Assembly: GCA_024743275.1 (NCBI GenBank)
Contig: JANSWW010000005.1
Location: 124,001 to 188,000 of the forward strand
From: Alphaproteobacteria bacterium
GTDB taxonomy: Bacteria; Pseudomonadota; Alphaproteobacteria; JANSWW01
Direction of reading: 5' to 3'
DNA length: 64,000 bases
Positions 29,135 to 38,292 of this stretch are shown here, in pieces; the stretch's first letter is position 1, and each line of letters begins with the position of its first letter. A program made the position numbers and the translations under genes. The notes beneath the pieces were generated by a model. That model searched no databases. It was given only the letters and a program-made list of their open reading frames with translations, and was not told where the DNA came from.

Positions 29135-30259
29135 CTAGCGACGTTCAAAGACGAAGGTTTGCGCCCGATCCAATTCGATCGCCACCGGTTCGTCCTCCGC
29201 CGGAAGGAAAACGCCGGGCATACGGCTGTGCAGGTGGATATGCTGCTGGGTCCCGTCTCCGAGGCACAGATGCACCATGCTGGTCCGCCCCAGCATGCGC
29301 GAGGCGATGACCTTGGCCGCGTCGCCTTGTCTCAGGCCGTCGATATCCTCGTCGTGGATCGGCTTGAGCCGCAAGGCCTCCGGGCGAACCAGAATGTCGA
29401 CGACGACGCCGTCGCTGTGGTCGGTAACGGGGATAAGGCCGATGGGCGTGCACACCCGCCCGCCGATGACCTCGCCGGTGAATTTGTTCACCTGGCTGAA
29501 GAACTCGGCGACGAAGGCGTTCTTCGGGCTGCAATAGATCTGCATCGGGGAGCCGACCTGCTCGATCCGGCCCGCATTCATCACCGCGATCCGGTCGCCC
29601 ATGAACATGGCTTCCTCCGGATCGTGGGTCACCATGACCGCGGCGGCGCCGGTTTCCTTCAGCAAATGCAGCGTGTCATCGCGCAATTGCTCGCGCAGCC
29701 GGGAATCGAGCCCCGAGAACGGCTCGTCCAGCAACACGATCTTCGGTTCCGGCGCCAGGGCGCGGGCCAACGCCACCCGCTGCTGCTGGCCTCCGGAAAG
29801 CTGATGGGGATAGGCCTCCGCATAGTCGGCCATGCCGACCCGGCTCAGCACTTCCTTGGCCCGCCCCGCCTTGTCCCGGTGCTTCTTGCCGAGGCCGAAG
29901 CGCACATTGTCGGCGACGGTCATGTGGGGGAACAACGCGAAGTCCTGAAAGACGAAGCCGACACCCCGATCCTCCGGCGGGATGTCCGTCCCCGCCCCGG
30001 CCACCAGCCGGCCACCGATGCCGATCTGGCCGGACTGCAATTCCTCAAGGCCAGCGGCCAGACGCAACAGGGTCGTCTTTCCGCAGCCGGACGGCCCGAC
30101 CAGACAGACCACCTCGCCTTCATCGGCCTCCAGGCTGACACCCCGCACCGCGTCGCTGCCGTCATAGGCGTGGCGCACCTCCTGGTAGACCAAGGCGGCG
30201 GCCGCGACCGATTGCGACCGGTCGAGGGTGAAAGCGTCGACTTTGTTCATCTGGTTCAT
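29135..30259 (-). CDS. Iron(III)-type ABC transporter ATP-binding protein (FbpC-like)
   Basis: 374-residue ATPase with Walker A GPSGCGKTTLLRL, signature LSGGQQQRVALARAL, Walker B VLLDEPFSGLD and the switch His in VMVTHDPEEAMFMGD. DIPPEDRGVGFVFQDFALFPH is typical of the FbpC/PotA group, and a C-terminal TOBE-like region follows. There is no permease or binding-protein gene next to it, so it is an orphan ATPase. A Fur-like box lies about 56 bases upstream of the start, in keeping with iron uptake. The start is MNQMNKVDAF or three codons later. A longer upstream frame runs through scpB and is rejected. Confidence 0.88.
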   Translation of the reverse strand: MNQMNKVDAFTLDRSQSVAAAALVYQEVRHAYDGSDAVRGVSLEADEGEVVCLVGPSGCGKTTLLRLAAGLEELQSGQIGIGGRLVAGAGTDIPPEDRGVGFVFQDFALFPHMTVADNVRFGLGKKHRDKAGRAKEVLSRVGMADYAEAYPHQLSGGQQQRVALARALAPEPKIVLLDEPFSGLDSRLREQLRDDTLHLLKETGAAAVMVTHDPEEAMFMGDRIAVMNAGRIEQVGSPMQIYCSPKNAFVAEFFSQVNKFTGEVIGGRVCTPIGLIPVTDHSDGVVVDILVRPEALRLKPIHDEDIDGLRQGDAAKVIASRMLGRTSMVHLCLGDGTQQHIHLHSRMPGVFLPAEDEPVAIELDRAQTFVFERR

Positions 30260-30314
30260 AACGGTTCCGGCGGCGGGGCGGACAATGGCCGCCGTCTCCC
30301 ACATTTCAATCTGC

Positions 30315-30331
30315 GATTCATTATCATTACC
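30315..30331. promoter_or_regulatory. Fur-like box upstream of the FbpC-like gene
   Basis: On the minus strand the segment reads GGTAATGATAATGAATC, matching 11 of 12 bases of the first half of the classical Fur box GATAATGATAATCATTATC and part of the second. It lies in the 131-base gap between scpB and the ATPase gene. In alphaproteobacteria Fur/Mur, Irr or RirA could bind; which one is unknown. Confidence 0.5.
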
Positions 30332-30390
30332 AGAGTCGGTTGGATAGCGAAATAGGACAGACCGTTTTGGATTTTCGGGGAGAATTCGCC

Positions 30391-31047
30391 TCAGGATGGC
30401 CCTTCCACCCCGTCCTCGCCGTCCAGCGGCGGCAGGATGTCGCCCTCGTCCGGGTCCTCGTCGAGCGGATCCGTGTCCTCGGCCCGCATGGCGATACCCA
30501 GGCCGGGACGGCGGTCCAACAGTCCCGCGGCCTTCAGATCGGCCAGCCCCGGAAGATCGTCGAGGCTTTCCAGCGCGAAATGGTCGAGGAAAGCGTCGGT
30601 GGTCACCCAGGTGAGCGGCCGGCCCGGCGTGTGGCGGCGGCGCCCGGGCCGCACCCACCCCGCCTCCAACAGGGCGTCCAGCGTTCCCTTGCTGAGCGAG
30701 ACTCCCCGGATCTCCTCCAGCTCGCCCCGGGTGATCGGCTGGTGATAGGCGATGATCGACAGCGTCTCGAGGCCGGCGCGGGACAGCTTCTTGAGCTGGG
30801 TCTCGGTTCCCCTCAGCCGGCGACCGAGATCCGGCGCCGTCCGGAAAGCCCAGCCCTTGCCGACCTTCACCAACTCGACCCCCCGGCCGGCATAGGCCGA
30901 GGCCAGAATGTCGAGGGCGCGGGGCAGATCCACCTCCCCGTCGAGCTTCGCCCGAAGCTCCGCCTCGCTCACCGGCTCGGCCGAGGCGAAGAGAATCGCT
31001 TCCAGGAGCCTGACGGGCTCGGATCGAATATCGAGACTTTCGGTCAT
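30391..31047 (-). CDS. scpB: Segregation and condensation protein B
   Basis: Partner of ScpA and SMC in chromosome condensation. Two winged-helix domains: RLLEAILFASAEPVSEAELRAKL and LETLSIIAYHQPITRGELEEIRGV, the latter diagnostic, followed by GRRRHTPGRPLTWVTTDAFLDHFAL. 218 residues from MTESLDIRS, overlapping scpA by four bases. The C-terminus is acidic. Confidence 0.95.
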   Translation of the reverse strand: MTESLDIRSEPVRLLEAILFASAEPVSEAELRAKLDGEVDLPRALDILASAYAGRGVELVKVGKGWAFRTAPDLGRRLRGTETQLKKLSRAGLETLSIIAYHQPITRGELEEIRGVSLSKGTLDALLEAGWVRPGRRRHTPGRPLTWVTTDAFLDHFALESLDDLPGLADLKAAGLLDRRPGLGIAMRAEDTDPLDEDPDEGDILPPLDGEDGVEGPS

Positions 31048-31844
31048 CGCGGTTTCTTCCGGATCAACAGGGGCTGATACTGCCCGGACTGGCTGATTTC
31101 CGCGATCCCGTCCCGGACCAGTTCCAGGCTCGCGGTGAAATGGGCGGCGATGGCCGAACGGGTCAGCACCGGATCGCCGAGCCCCTGGGGCAGAAAACTC
31201 TCGAGCTGCGTCCACTCGACGGTCTCGCCGATCAGCGGGCGCAACCGTTCCAGCGCCGCCTCCACGGAATAGAGCCTAGTCGCGAAGATTTTCAGCGGCT
31301 CCTTCTCGCTTCTGAGCTTGAACTCGCCATAGGCCTTCAGGACGTCGAACAACTTGACGTCCAGCACGGCCGTGGTTTCGGCCCGGAACTCCTCCGGCGC
31401 GCCTCGCACGAAGACGTCTCGGCCAAGCCGCGGGCGGTCGATCAGCTTCTTGCCCGCCTCCCGCATGGCGTCGAGGCGCTGGAGCTGGAACTGCAGGCGG
31501 GCGGCCAATTCGGCCCCGGTCGGCTGGTCGTCGCTCTCGGGCTCCGGCAGCAGCAGCCGGGACTTCATGAAGGCCAGCCAGGCCGCCATCACCAGATAAT
31601 CCGCCGCCAGTTCCAGATTGAGCCGCTGGGCCTCCCGGACGAAGACGAGATATTGCTCCGCCAGTTCGAGGATCGAGATTTTGGCGATATCCACCTTCTG
31701 GTCCCGGGCGAGCGACAACAGCACGTCGATCGGCCCCTCGAACCCGTCGAGGTCGAGCACCAACTGCGCCCCGATATGAACCTGGGGGATACGGTCCGGA
31801 TTGTCTTCTTCGAACGGGGTCTCCAAGGCCGGCCCTTTCGACAT
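31044..31844 (-). CDS. scpA: Segregation and condensation protein A
   Basis: Kleisin that bridges SMC heads. The N-terminal signature is LVLDLDGFEGPIDVLLSLARDQKVDIAKISIL, then EQYLVF and DYLVMAAWLAFMKSRLLLP; the C-terminal winged helix includes VTAVLDV-type ALERLRPLIGETVEW. 266 residues. Preceded by the M50 protease gene with 18 bases between, and followed by scpB with a four-base overlap. Confidence 0.95.
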   Translation of the reverse strand: MSKGPALETPFEEDNPDRIPQVHIGAQLVLDLDGFEGPIDVLLSLARDQKVDIAKISILELAEQYLVFVREAQRLNLELAADYLVMAAWLAFMKSRLLLPEPESDDQPTGAELAARLQFQLQRLDAMREAGKKLIDRPRLGRDVFVRGAPEEFRAETTAVLDVKLFDVLKAYGEFKLRSEKEPLKIFATRLYSVEAALERLRPLIGETVEWTQLESFLPQGLGDPVLTRSAIAAHFTASLELVRDGIAEISQSGQYQPLLIRKKPR

Positions 31845-31862
31845 GTCCCCCTGTCCGGGGTC

Positions 31863-32573
31863 CTACCGTACGGAATGTCCCGTAATCGTGAGGATCAAGT
31901 CAAAGAGAACCTGCACCGGCTCCCAAATCAGCACGCGCGCGGGACTAAAGGAAAAACCGAGCTCCCCGGCGGCGAAGGGGATCAGGAACAAGACGGCGAT
32001 CACGATGATCAGCCCCGCCCGTTCGAGTTTCTGCAGCCGCCAGGCCAGGCTGAACGGCAGAATACCGACCATGATCCGCCCCCCGTCCAGCGGCGGGATC
32101 GGCAACAGGTTGAACACCGCAAGCACGAGATTGAGCAGGATCATGTTGCGCAGGTTGACGGCGATCCACTCCGCCATTTCCGGGTCCGGCACCAATACGA
32201 TCGCATGGAACAGAAGGGCCGAGACGAAGGCGATGAGAAAGTTCATCGCGGGCCCCGCCGCGGCGACAAGTACCATCCCCCAGCGCGGATTGCGCAATCG
32301 GCTGACATTGACCGGGACCGGCTTGGCATAGCCGAACAGGAACGGAGCCGAGAGCAGGAACAGCAGGCCCGGCACCACGATCGTCCCCATCGGGTCCACA
32401 TGGGGGATCGGGTTGAAGGTCACCCGCCCACGCCGGTAGGCCGTGTCGTCGCCCAATCGCCAGGCGACCCAGCCATGGGCCGCCTCGTGAAAGGTGATCG
32501 CGATCAACACCGGCAGGGCCCAGACCGAAACCTGATAGGCGATATTGCCGAAATCGAAAAAGCCGTCGAGCAT
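31863..32573 (-). CDS. Site-2 protease (M50) family membrane metalloprotease
   Basis: Integral membrane zinc protease. The zinc motif HEAAHGWVAW is in the first helices and the second ligand motif NLLPIPPLDGGR near residue 150. GPAMNFLIAF lies between, as in the compact YwhC-like branch without PDZ domain. 236 residues. The position upstream of scpAB and downstream of the SPOR protein gene is common in alphaproteobacteria. Substrate unknown. Confidence 0.92.
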   Translation of the reverse strand: MLDGFFDFGNIAYQVSVWALPVLIAITFHEAAHGWVAWRLGDDTAYRRGRVTFNPIPHVDPMGTIVVPGLLFLLSAPFLFGYAKPVPVNVSRLRNPRWGMVLVAAAGPAMNFLIAFVSALLFHAIVLVPDPEMAEWIAVNLRNMILLNLVLAVFNLLPIPPLDGGRIMVGILPFSLAWRLQKLERAGLIIVIAVLFLIPFAAGELGFSFSPARVLIWEPVQVLFDLILTITGHSVR

Positions 32574-32656
32574 GCCCTGCCTTTAAATCGGTCGGATCGT
32601 GGAGATTGCGGCCAAAAAGGCGCAGGCGACGAAAGCGTTGGCGACGGCCACCGGCG

Positions 32657-33859
32657 CTATTGCCGGACGATACATGCCTGGCCCTGGGCGGTCAGCGTCT
32701 GGCAGGCGGCCTCGGCCCCCGCCTGGTCGAAGTAGCCACCCTGGATCCGGAAGAACGTACCCCGCCCCTCGATGGTGACCGGCACGATCACCAATTCCAG
32801 ATCTTCCAGAAGATCGGGATAGCGGTTGGTCAGCCGGTCCCACTCGCTGCGGGCCGCCTCCTCGGAACGCAATGCCGCCAATTGGATCCGGTAGTTCCCG
32901 GCTCGGGCGGACGGCGTCGGACTCGGCGCGGGTTGGGCCGGCGGTGCCGACGCGGCGATCGCCGGTTGCGGGGTTGGTTGCGGGGTTGGTTGAGGTTGGG
33001 GCGCGGGCTCCGACTGAGCGACCCGCGGTGCCGGCGGCACGGGCGCGACGACCTGCGTCTCGGGCTCCGGAGCCGTTTCCCTTTGTCCCGTTTCCCTTTG
33101 TCCCGTTTCCCTTTGTCCCGTTTCCCTTTGTCCCGTTTCCCTATCCTGGGCGACCTGCTGCAATTCCTCGATCCGCCGGGTCAGATCCTCCACCCGCTTG
33201 GCCAAGTCCTCCTCGGTCAATTCCGCGCCGACGGCGGTCTCCGGGGTCGCGGGCGACAGGTCCAGCGACGGCCCGACATCGCTCTCGCCGGCAGTCCTCT
33301 CGGCGGCGCTCGGCGTAATCGGCTGTTCCGGTTCCGGCAACAGCCTTTCGACCGTCTCCCCGCCGGTGTCGGCCGTTTGCGTGTCGTTCAGCACGCCCTT
33401 GTCGGTATGGGGGACATCGAGCCCGCCGGGATCGCTCGGCTTCTGCTTGATCGGCCCAGTCTCGGGCTCGACCAAGGGAATGAGTTCGGCCGCCTGCTCC
33501 GACTGGCCGAGGGTGTAGGCGTAGCCGACGATGGCGGCAAAACCGCCGAGGGCGACCAGGGCCACGGCCAGGGTCAGGCCCCGCCGATCGCCGCGCCGGG
33601 CGGCCTGTTCTTCCTTAAGCGCCGGATCGACCAGCGGCGGAGGGCCGTCGAAAGCCTCGTCCGGGAAAATCCCGTCGTCCTCCGGCCGTTCGGCGCGCAG
33701 GCGCGGACGGTTTATGCGGTCCTCGGGCCAGTTCCCGCCCCGAACGCCGCCCGGTTCCTCTTCGGTCGCCTGCGGGTCGTTTGTCTTGGACAGGTCGGGA
33801 TTGCCGGGCGGGCGTTTGATCCGTCCGGAAAATCGGCCCGATGTGGGGCGATCCGCCAT
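32657..33859 (-). CDS. SPOR-domain membrane protein
   Basis: Single-pass inner-membrane protein of 400 residues: about 95 cytoplasmic residues, a helix LTLAVALVALGGFAAIVGYAY, a long acidic/Pro-rich periplasmic linker with a short coiled coil (AKRVEDLTRRIEELQQVAQD), RETGQ repeats, and a C-terminal SPOR domain (YRIQLAALRSEEAARSEW ... FRIQGGYFDQAGAEAACQTL). SPOR domains bind denuded glycan at the division septum. Its ATG overlaps the argS stop (TAATG). The linker holds four copies of a 15-bp tandem repeat. Confidence 0.9.
   Translation of the reverse strand: MADRPTSGRFSGRIKRPPGNPDLSKTNDPQATEEEPGGVRGGNWPEDRINRPRLRAERPEDDGIFPDEAFDGPPPLVDPALKEEQAARRGDRRGLTLAVALVALGGFAAIVGYAYTLGQSEQAAELIPLVEPETGPIKQKPSDPGGLDVPHTDKGVLNDTQTADTGGETVERLLPEPEQPITPSAAERTAGESDVGPSLDLSPATPETAVGAELTEEDLAKRVEDLTRRIEELQQVAQDRETGQRETGQRETGQRETGQRETAPEPETQVVAPVPPAPRVAQSEPAPQPQPTPQPTPQPAIAASAPPAQPAPSPTPSARAGNYRIQLAALRSEEAARSEWDRLTNRYPDLLEDLELVIVPVTIEGRGTFFRIQGGYFDQAGAEAACQTLTAQGQACIVRQ
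33075..33134. repeat. 15-bp tandem repeat x4 in the SPOR-protein gene
   Basis: GTTTCCCTTTGTCCC is present four times in a row without mismatch (33075-33134), with a partial fifth unit after it. It codes for the RETGQ pentapeptide repeats in the periplasmic linker. Confidence 0.92.
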
Positions 33860-35610
33860 TACATCTCCTTCACCGGTTCGACACCGATCACGTCGAGACC
33901 CGATTGGAGAACGAAAAGCATCGCTTGGACAAGGGCCAAACGCGCCAGGGTGAGCGGCAAGTCCTCGCCCTGGACCATGCGCAGGGCCGGTTCGTCCTTG
34001 CCCCGGTTCCACAACGCATGGAAGGCGGCGACCATATCCTGGAGATAAAACGCCACCCGATGCGGCTCATGGGCGTGGGCCGCGCTCTCCACCAACCGGG
34101 GCCAACCGGCCAGATGCTTGACGAGGGCCAGTTCCGACTCATCGCTCAACAGCGCCGCATCCGCCCCCTTGAGAGCATCGAGACCGAAATCGGCGTCCGG
34201 GAAGGCCTCGCTGGCCTGGCGGAAGACGGAATGTCCCCGGGCGCTGGCGTATTGCACATAGAACACCGGGTTATCGCGGGACTTCTCCTGAACCGCCTGG
34301 AAGTCGAAATCCAGGGTTTGGTCGTTCCGACGGGTCAGCATGATGAAGCGCACGACGTCCTTGCCAACCGTCTCGATGATCTCCCGCAGGGTGATGAAGG
34401 TGCCGGCCCGCTTGGACATCCGAACCTCCCTGCCCTGATCGTACATCTTCACGATCTGGCACAGCTTCACGTCCAGGGTGCCCTCACCCTCGGTGATCGC
34501 CTTGACCGCCGCCTGCATCCGCTTGACATAGCCGCCATGGTCGGCACCGAGGATGTCGATCATCTCGGCGAAACCGCGCCGGTACTTGTCGAGATGATAG
34601 GCGATGTCGTTGGCGAAGTAGGTGTAACTGCCGTCGGACTTCTTAATGGCTCGGTCGACATCGTCGCCGTAGTCCGTTGATTTAAAGAGAGTTTGGGGAC
34701 GAGGCTCCCAATCGTCGGGCTTCTTACCCTTGGGCGGCTCCAACACCCCGACATAGAGGCTGCCGAGACCTTCCAGGGTTGCCATCACCCGGTCCACTCC
34801 ACCAGCCTCGACAAAGCTACGTTCCGAGGTGAAGAGGTCGTGCTTAATGCCTAATAACGCAAGGTCTTTCTTGACTTCACTCATCAGGAATTCGGTCGCG
34901 AAGGCGCGGATGGGCACGAGCCACGCCGACTCGTCCAGATCGCGCCATTTCGGCCCGTCCCGGTCGGCCAGCGCCTGCCCGACATCCTTGAGATACTCGC
35001 CCGGATAATAGCCGGCCGGGATTTCGGGGATCGTTTCGCCGAGGGCTTCGCGATAGCGCAGATGTGTCGACCGGGCGAGGATGTCGACCTGGTTGCCGGC
35101 ATCGTTGATGTAGTATTCACGGGTCACATCCCAGCCGGCCTTTTCCAACAGACCGGCCAGGGCGTCGCCGAACACGGCGCCGCGGGCATGCCCGGCGGTC
35201 AGCGGACCGGTCGGGTTTGCGGAGACATACTCCACATTGACCTTGCGGCCTTGCCCCTGGTCGGAATCGCCGTAGTCCGCGCCGGCGGCCAGGATATCGG
35301 CGATCTGCCCCTGCCAGGCGGCGATGCCGAGGGTCAGATTGATGAAGCCGGGGCCGGCCACCTCCGCCTTCTCCACCCCGGTGGCATTCGCCAATTTCGC
35401 GGTCAGCGCCTCGGCGATATCGCGGGGTTTCCTGCCGGCCGGCTTGGCCAGCGTCATGGCGGCGTTGGTCGCGATGTCGCCATGGCTCGGGTCGCGCGGT
35501 GGCTCGACGGTGAAACGGTCGAGCGGCACGCCCTCCGGCAGGACGCCCTCGGCGATCATGTCGCGCAGCGCCGCTTCGATGGAATCGCGGATCGTATTGA
35601 AAAGGTTCAT
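33859..35610 (-). CDS. argS: Arginyl-tRNA synthetase
   Basis: Class I synthetase, 583 residues. N-terminal Add-1 domain, then the catalytic core: [26 protein letters not shown]. The HIGH motif here reads TAGH, so its first histidine is replaced by Thr. The KMSKS loop is present as [10 protein letters not shown]. The C-terminal DALR anticodon domain includes [17 protein letters not shown] and [12 protein letters not shown]. Between the dGTPase gene (35-base gap) and the SPOR protein gene (one-base overlap). Confidence 0.96.
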   Translation of the reverse strand: MNLFNTIRDSIEAALRDMIAEGVLPEGVPLDRFTVEPPRDPSHGDIATNAAMTLAKPAGRKPRDIAEALTAKLANATGVEKAEVAGPGFINLTLGIAAWQGQIADILAAGADYGDSDQGQGRKVNVEYVSANPTGPLTAGHARGAVFGDALAGLLEKAGWDVTREYYINDAGNQVDILARSTHLRYREALGETIPEIPAGYYPGEYLKDVGQALADRDGPKWRDLDESAWLVPIRAFATEFLMSEVKKDLALLGIKHDLFTSERSFVEAGGVDRVMATLEGLGSLYVGVLEPPKGKKPDDWEPRPQTLFKSTDYGDDVDRAIKKSDGSYTYFANDIAYHLDKYRRGFAEMIDILGADHGGYVKRMQAAVKAITEGEGTLDVKLCQIVKMYDQGREVRMSKRAGTFITLREIIETVGKDVVRFIMLTRRNDQTLDFDFQAVQEKSRDNPVFYVQYASARGHSVFRQASEAFPDADFGLDALKGADAALLSDESELALVKHLAGWPRLVESAAHAHEPHRVAFYLQDMVAAFHALWNRGKDEPALRMVQGEDLPLTLARLALVQAMLFVLQSGLDVIGVEPVKEM

Positions 35611-35645
35611 CTTTTAGATTTCACAGAATCGGGGTGGCCGGCCGG

Positions 35646-36857
35646 TCATTCGGCCCGGTGATGGATATCGAAAAGCCGGTCATGTTCCAAGAGCGCATAT
35701 CGGTCGGTCATGCCCGCGATATAGTCGCAAACCACGCGCGCCAGCCGGTCCACATTGCTCGGATCGACGGCCGCCTGCCACTCGTCGGGCAGACAGTTCG
35801 GTTGGTCGAGCAACAGCGCGAACAGATCCGCGACCGTCCGCCGGGCCTTGGAGGTCATGCGGTTCACCTTATAATGCCGGTACATCCGGGTGAACAGGAA
35901 GCGGCGCAGGATATCGTTGTCCGCCGCCATACGCTCCGAGAACGCGACCATCGGCCGGGGCTGCGCCCTGACCGCGTCGGCACTGTCCGGCTTCGCCTCG
36001 TCGAGCCGCCTGCGGGTCTCCGCAAGCACGTCGGTCACCATCAGATTGATCACCCGTCGGACCATTTCGTGGATCAGCCGCGAAGGCTCTATATCCCCAT
36101 AGGTCTCGCGAACCTGGCGCAGAACCGGCCCGACCGGCGGCAGATCCATAAGGTCGTCCAAGGTGAACAGGCCGGCGCGCAGCCCATCGTCGAGATCGTG
36201 ATTGTTGTAGGCGATGTCGTCGGCAAGCGCCGCCACCTGAGCCTCGAGCGAGGCGAAACCGTCCAAATCGAGCGAGAATTGACGGTCGAAGTCCTGGATC
36301 CCTGTCGGCACCCCGTCAGGGGTTTTTTCCGGATCCGCATGGGGACCGGAGAGCGGGCCGTTATGCTTGACCGTCCCCTCCAGGGTCTCCCAGGTAAGAT
36401 TGAGCCCGTCGAAGTCGGCATAGCGCTGCTCCAGCCGAGTCAAGGTCCGCAGGGTCTGGACATTATGGTCGAAGCCGCCATAGCTCGCCGCCGCGTTGTC
36501 GAGCGCCGATTCGCCCGCATGGCCGAAGGGCGGATGCCCGAGGTCGTGGGCCAACGCGACCGCCTCCGCCAGATCCTCGTTGATGTTGAGCGCCCGGGCG
36601 ATGGAGCGGCTGATCTGCGAGACCTCCAGGGAATGGGTCAGCCGGGTCCGGAAGTAATCCCCTTCGTGATAAACGAAGACCTGGGTCTTGTATTTCAGCT
36701 TGCGGAAGGCGCCGGAATGGATGATCCGGTCCCGGTCGCGCTGAAACACGTCCCGGTCAGCGGCGGCGGGTTCGTCGTGAAGACGGCCACGGCTCCGAGA
36801 CGGATGACAAGCATAGGGCGCAAGACTGGCAAGGTTGGCGTTCATGGGCCGGGACAT
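35646..36857 (-). CDS. dgt: Deoxyguanosinetriphosphate triphosphohydrolase-like protein
   Basis: HD-domain dNTPase. Metal motifs: RLTHSLEVSQISR, then ALAHDLGHPPFGHAGE, and the later Asp in ALADDIAYNNHDLDDG. The N-terminal RDRDRIIHSGAFRKLKYKTQVF is the dGTPase signature. 403 residues; the start may be the ATG four codons downstream (MNANLAS). Divergent from erpA and upstream of argS, a common alphaproteobacterial arrangement. Confidence 0.94.
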   Translation of the reverse strand: MSRPMNANLASLAPYACHPSRSRGRLHDEPAAADRDVFQRDRDRIIHSGAFRKLKYKTQVFVYHEGDYFRTRLTHSLEVSQISRSIARALNINEDLAEAVALAHDLGHPPFGHAGESALDNAAASYGGFDHNVQTLRTLTRLEQRYADFDGLNLTWETLEGTVKHNGPLSGPHADPEKTPDGVPTGIQDFDRQFSLDLDGFASLEAQVAALADDIAYNNHDLDDGLRAGLFTLDDLMDLPPVGPVLRQVRETYGDIEPSRLIHEMVRRVINLMVTDVLAETRRRLDEAKPDSADAVRAQPRPMVAFSERMAADNDILRRFLFTRMYRHYKVNRMTSKARRTVADLFALLLDQPNCLPDEWQAAVDPSNVDRLARVVCDYIAGMTDRYALLEHDRLFDIHHRAE

Positions 36858-36946
36858 TAGTTATGTTATTCCCGAAAATGAAGAGCGGTTGCAGCGTTGA
36901 CGCCGAAACCTTATTTTAAGGGACACGAAACAGGAGTGATCTGAAC

Positions 36947-37282
36947 ATGGCACGGGTTCTGACTTTGAGCGAGAGCGCTGCGAAGCGCGTTCAGGAAATC
37001 GTGACGCACGACAAAACGGCCCAGGGCAAGATGCTGCGCCTCACGGTAAATGGCGGCGGCTGCTCCGGCTTTTCCTATGCCTTCAGCTTCGACGACGCGG
37101 TTTCCGACGAGGATCTCGTGTTCGAGAGCTTCGGCACGAAATTCGTGGTCGACGATACCTCTCTCGATCTACTGGATGGCTCCGAGATCGATTATGTGCA
37201 GGAACTGATCGGCGCCTCCTTCCAGATCAAGAACCCGAACGCGACCGCCTCCTGCGGCTGCGGCACGTCCTTCAGCATCTGA
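36947..37282 (+). CDS. erpA: Iron-sulfur cluster insertion protein ErpA
   Basis: A-type Fe-S carrier that hands clusters to apo-proteins. The three cluster cysteines are C39 (GGGCSGFSY), C103 and C105 (SCGCGTSF). 111 residues, single domain. AGGAG lies 11 bases before the ATG. Divergent from dgt; the DUF2332 gene follows at once and may be in the same transcript. Confidence 0.95.
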   Translation: MARVLTLSESAAKRVQEIVTHDKTAQGKMLRLTVNGGGCSGFSYAFSFDDAVSDEDLVFESFGTKFVVDDTSLDLLDGSEIDYVQELIGASFQIKNPNATASCGCGTSFSI

Positions 37283-37365
37283 CGGTCATCTCGCGCGAGC
37301 TCGCGGATCGGTACCGGCGTTTCGCCCGGCTCGAGGCAGCCGGGCAATCCCCGCTTTATGAGGCC

Positions 37366-38244
37366 TTGAGCCTCGGCATCGCGGGTTCCGCGCCCGCCAT
37401 GAACTTTCTGTCGGCCCTTCCGGACGACCGGCGACAGCCCAATCTGTTTCTGGCCGCCATCCGCCATGTCTGCGGACTCCCCGCCGATATCACGGCCCTG
37501 GAGGGGTACCTCGAGAAGCATGCCAATGGGATAGAGGTGGTCATGCGCAACCGCACGACCCAGACCAACGAGCCCAATCGCTGCGCACTCCTCATGCCGC
37601 TCCTGGCGCGGCTGCCGCAGCCCCTTTCCCTGATCGAGGTCGGCGCCTCCGCCGGACTTTGCCTGATTCCCGACCGCTATGACTATCGATATGGCGATGG
37701 CAAGGACCTTCGAACCGGCACGCTGGGCACCCCGCTCCTCCGCTGTGAGGTCACGGGCGACCCGCCATTACCCAACGCCTATCCGCGAGTGGCCTGGGCC
37801 GCCGGGCTCGACCTCAATCCGTTGGATGTGACCGATGCACACGACATGGAATGGCTGCGAACGCTTGTCTGGCCGGATCAGCGTGACCGCCTGGCCCGGC
37901 TGGACGCCGCCATCGCGCTGGCCAGAAGAGCGCCACCCACCGTTGTGAAGGGTGATCTCACCACAGATCTCGTCCCGCTGATGGCCGAGGCCCCGGAAGA
38001 AACCCATCTGGTGGTGTTTCACACCGCCGTCCTCGCCTATGTCCCGGCGAAGGCCCGAAAAGGCTTTCAGGCGATGATGATGGACTCCCCGGCCCATTGG
38101 ATCAGCGTCGAATCCCCTCAGGTTTTCCCCGATATTACCGCGAAGCTGCCGGGCGATCCGGACGAGCGGCGTTTCATCGTCGCGGAGAACGGCACGCCGG
38201 TGGCCCTGGCCGGTCCCCATGGGCAATCCCTACACTGGCTTTGA
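37366..38244 (+). CDS. DUF2332 family protein, start unresolved
   Basis: Proteins of this family resemble a SAM-methyltransferase fold; here PLSLIEVGASAGLCLIPDRYDY is the nucleotide-binding-like motif and RCEVTGDPPLP, GLDLNPLDVTD and VFHTAVLAYVP are family blocks. The marked start is a TTG, but the frame stays open upstream to about 37282 and encodes RFARLEAAGQSPLYE, which looks like the usual DUF2332 N-terminus. I found no ATG, GTG or TTG in that upstream part, so either a rare start codon (for example CTG at 37279, overlapping the erpA stop) is used, or the gene has lost its start. Function unknown. Confidence 0.75.
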   Translation: MSLGIAGSAPAMNFLSALPDDRRQPNLFLAAIRHVCGLPADITALEGYLEKHANGIEVVMRNRTTQTNEPNRCALLMPLLARLPQPLSLIEVGASAGLCLIPDRYDYRYGDGKDLRTGTLGTPLLRCEVTGDPPLPNAYPRVAWAAGLDLNPLDVTDAHDMEWLRTLVWPDQRDRLARLDAAIALARRAPPTVVKGDLTTDLVPLMAEAPEETHLVVFHTAVLAYVPAKARKGFQAMMMDSPAHWISVESPQVFPDITAKLPGDPDERRFIVAENGTPVALAGPHGQSLHWL

Positions 38245-38292
38245 CGGTCTTTTGGAGTAGGGTGGCGTTCCCGAAACGCCAAAGAGGGGTCC

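Noticed and set aside
33075..33134. CRISPR-like direct repeats
   Set aside because: Units are contiguous 15-mers without spacers and encode an in-frame pentapeptide repeat.
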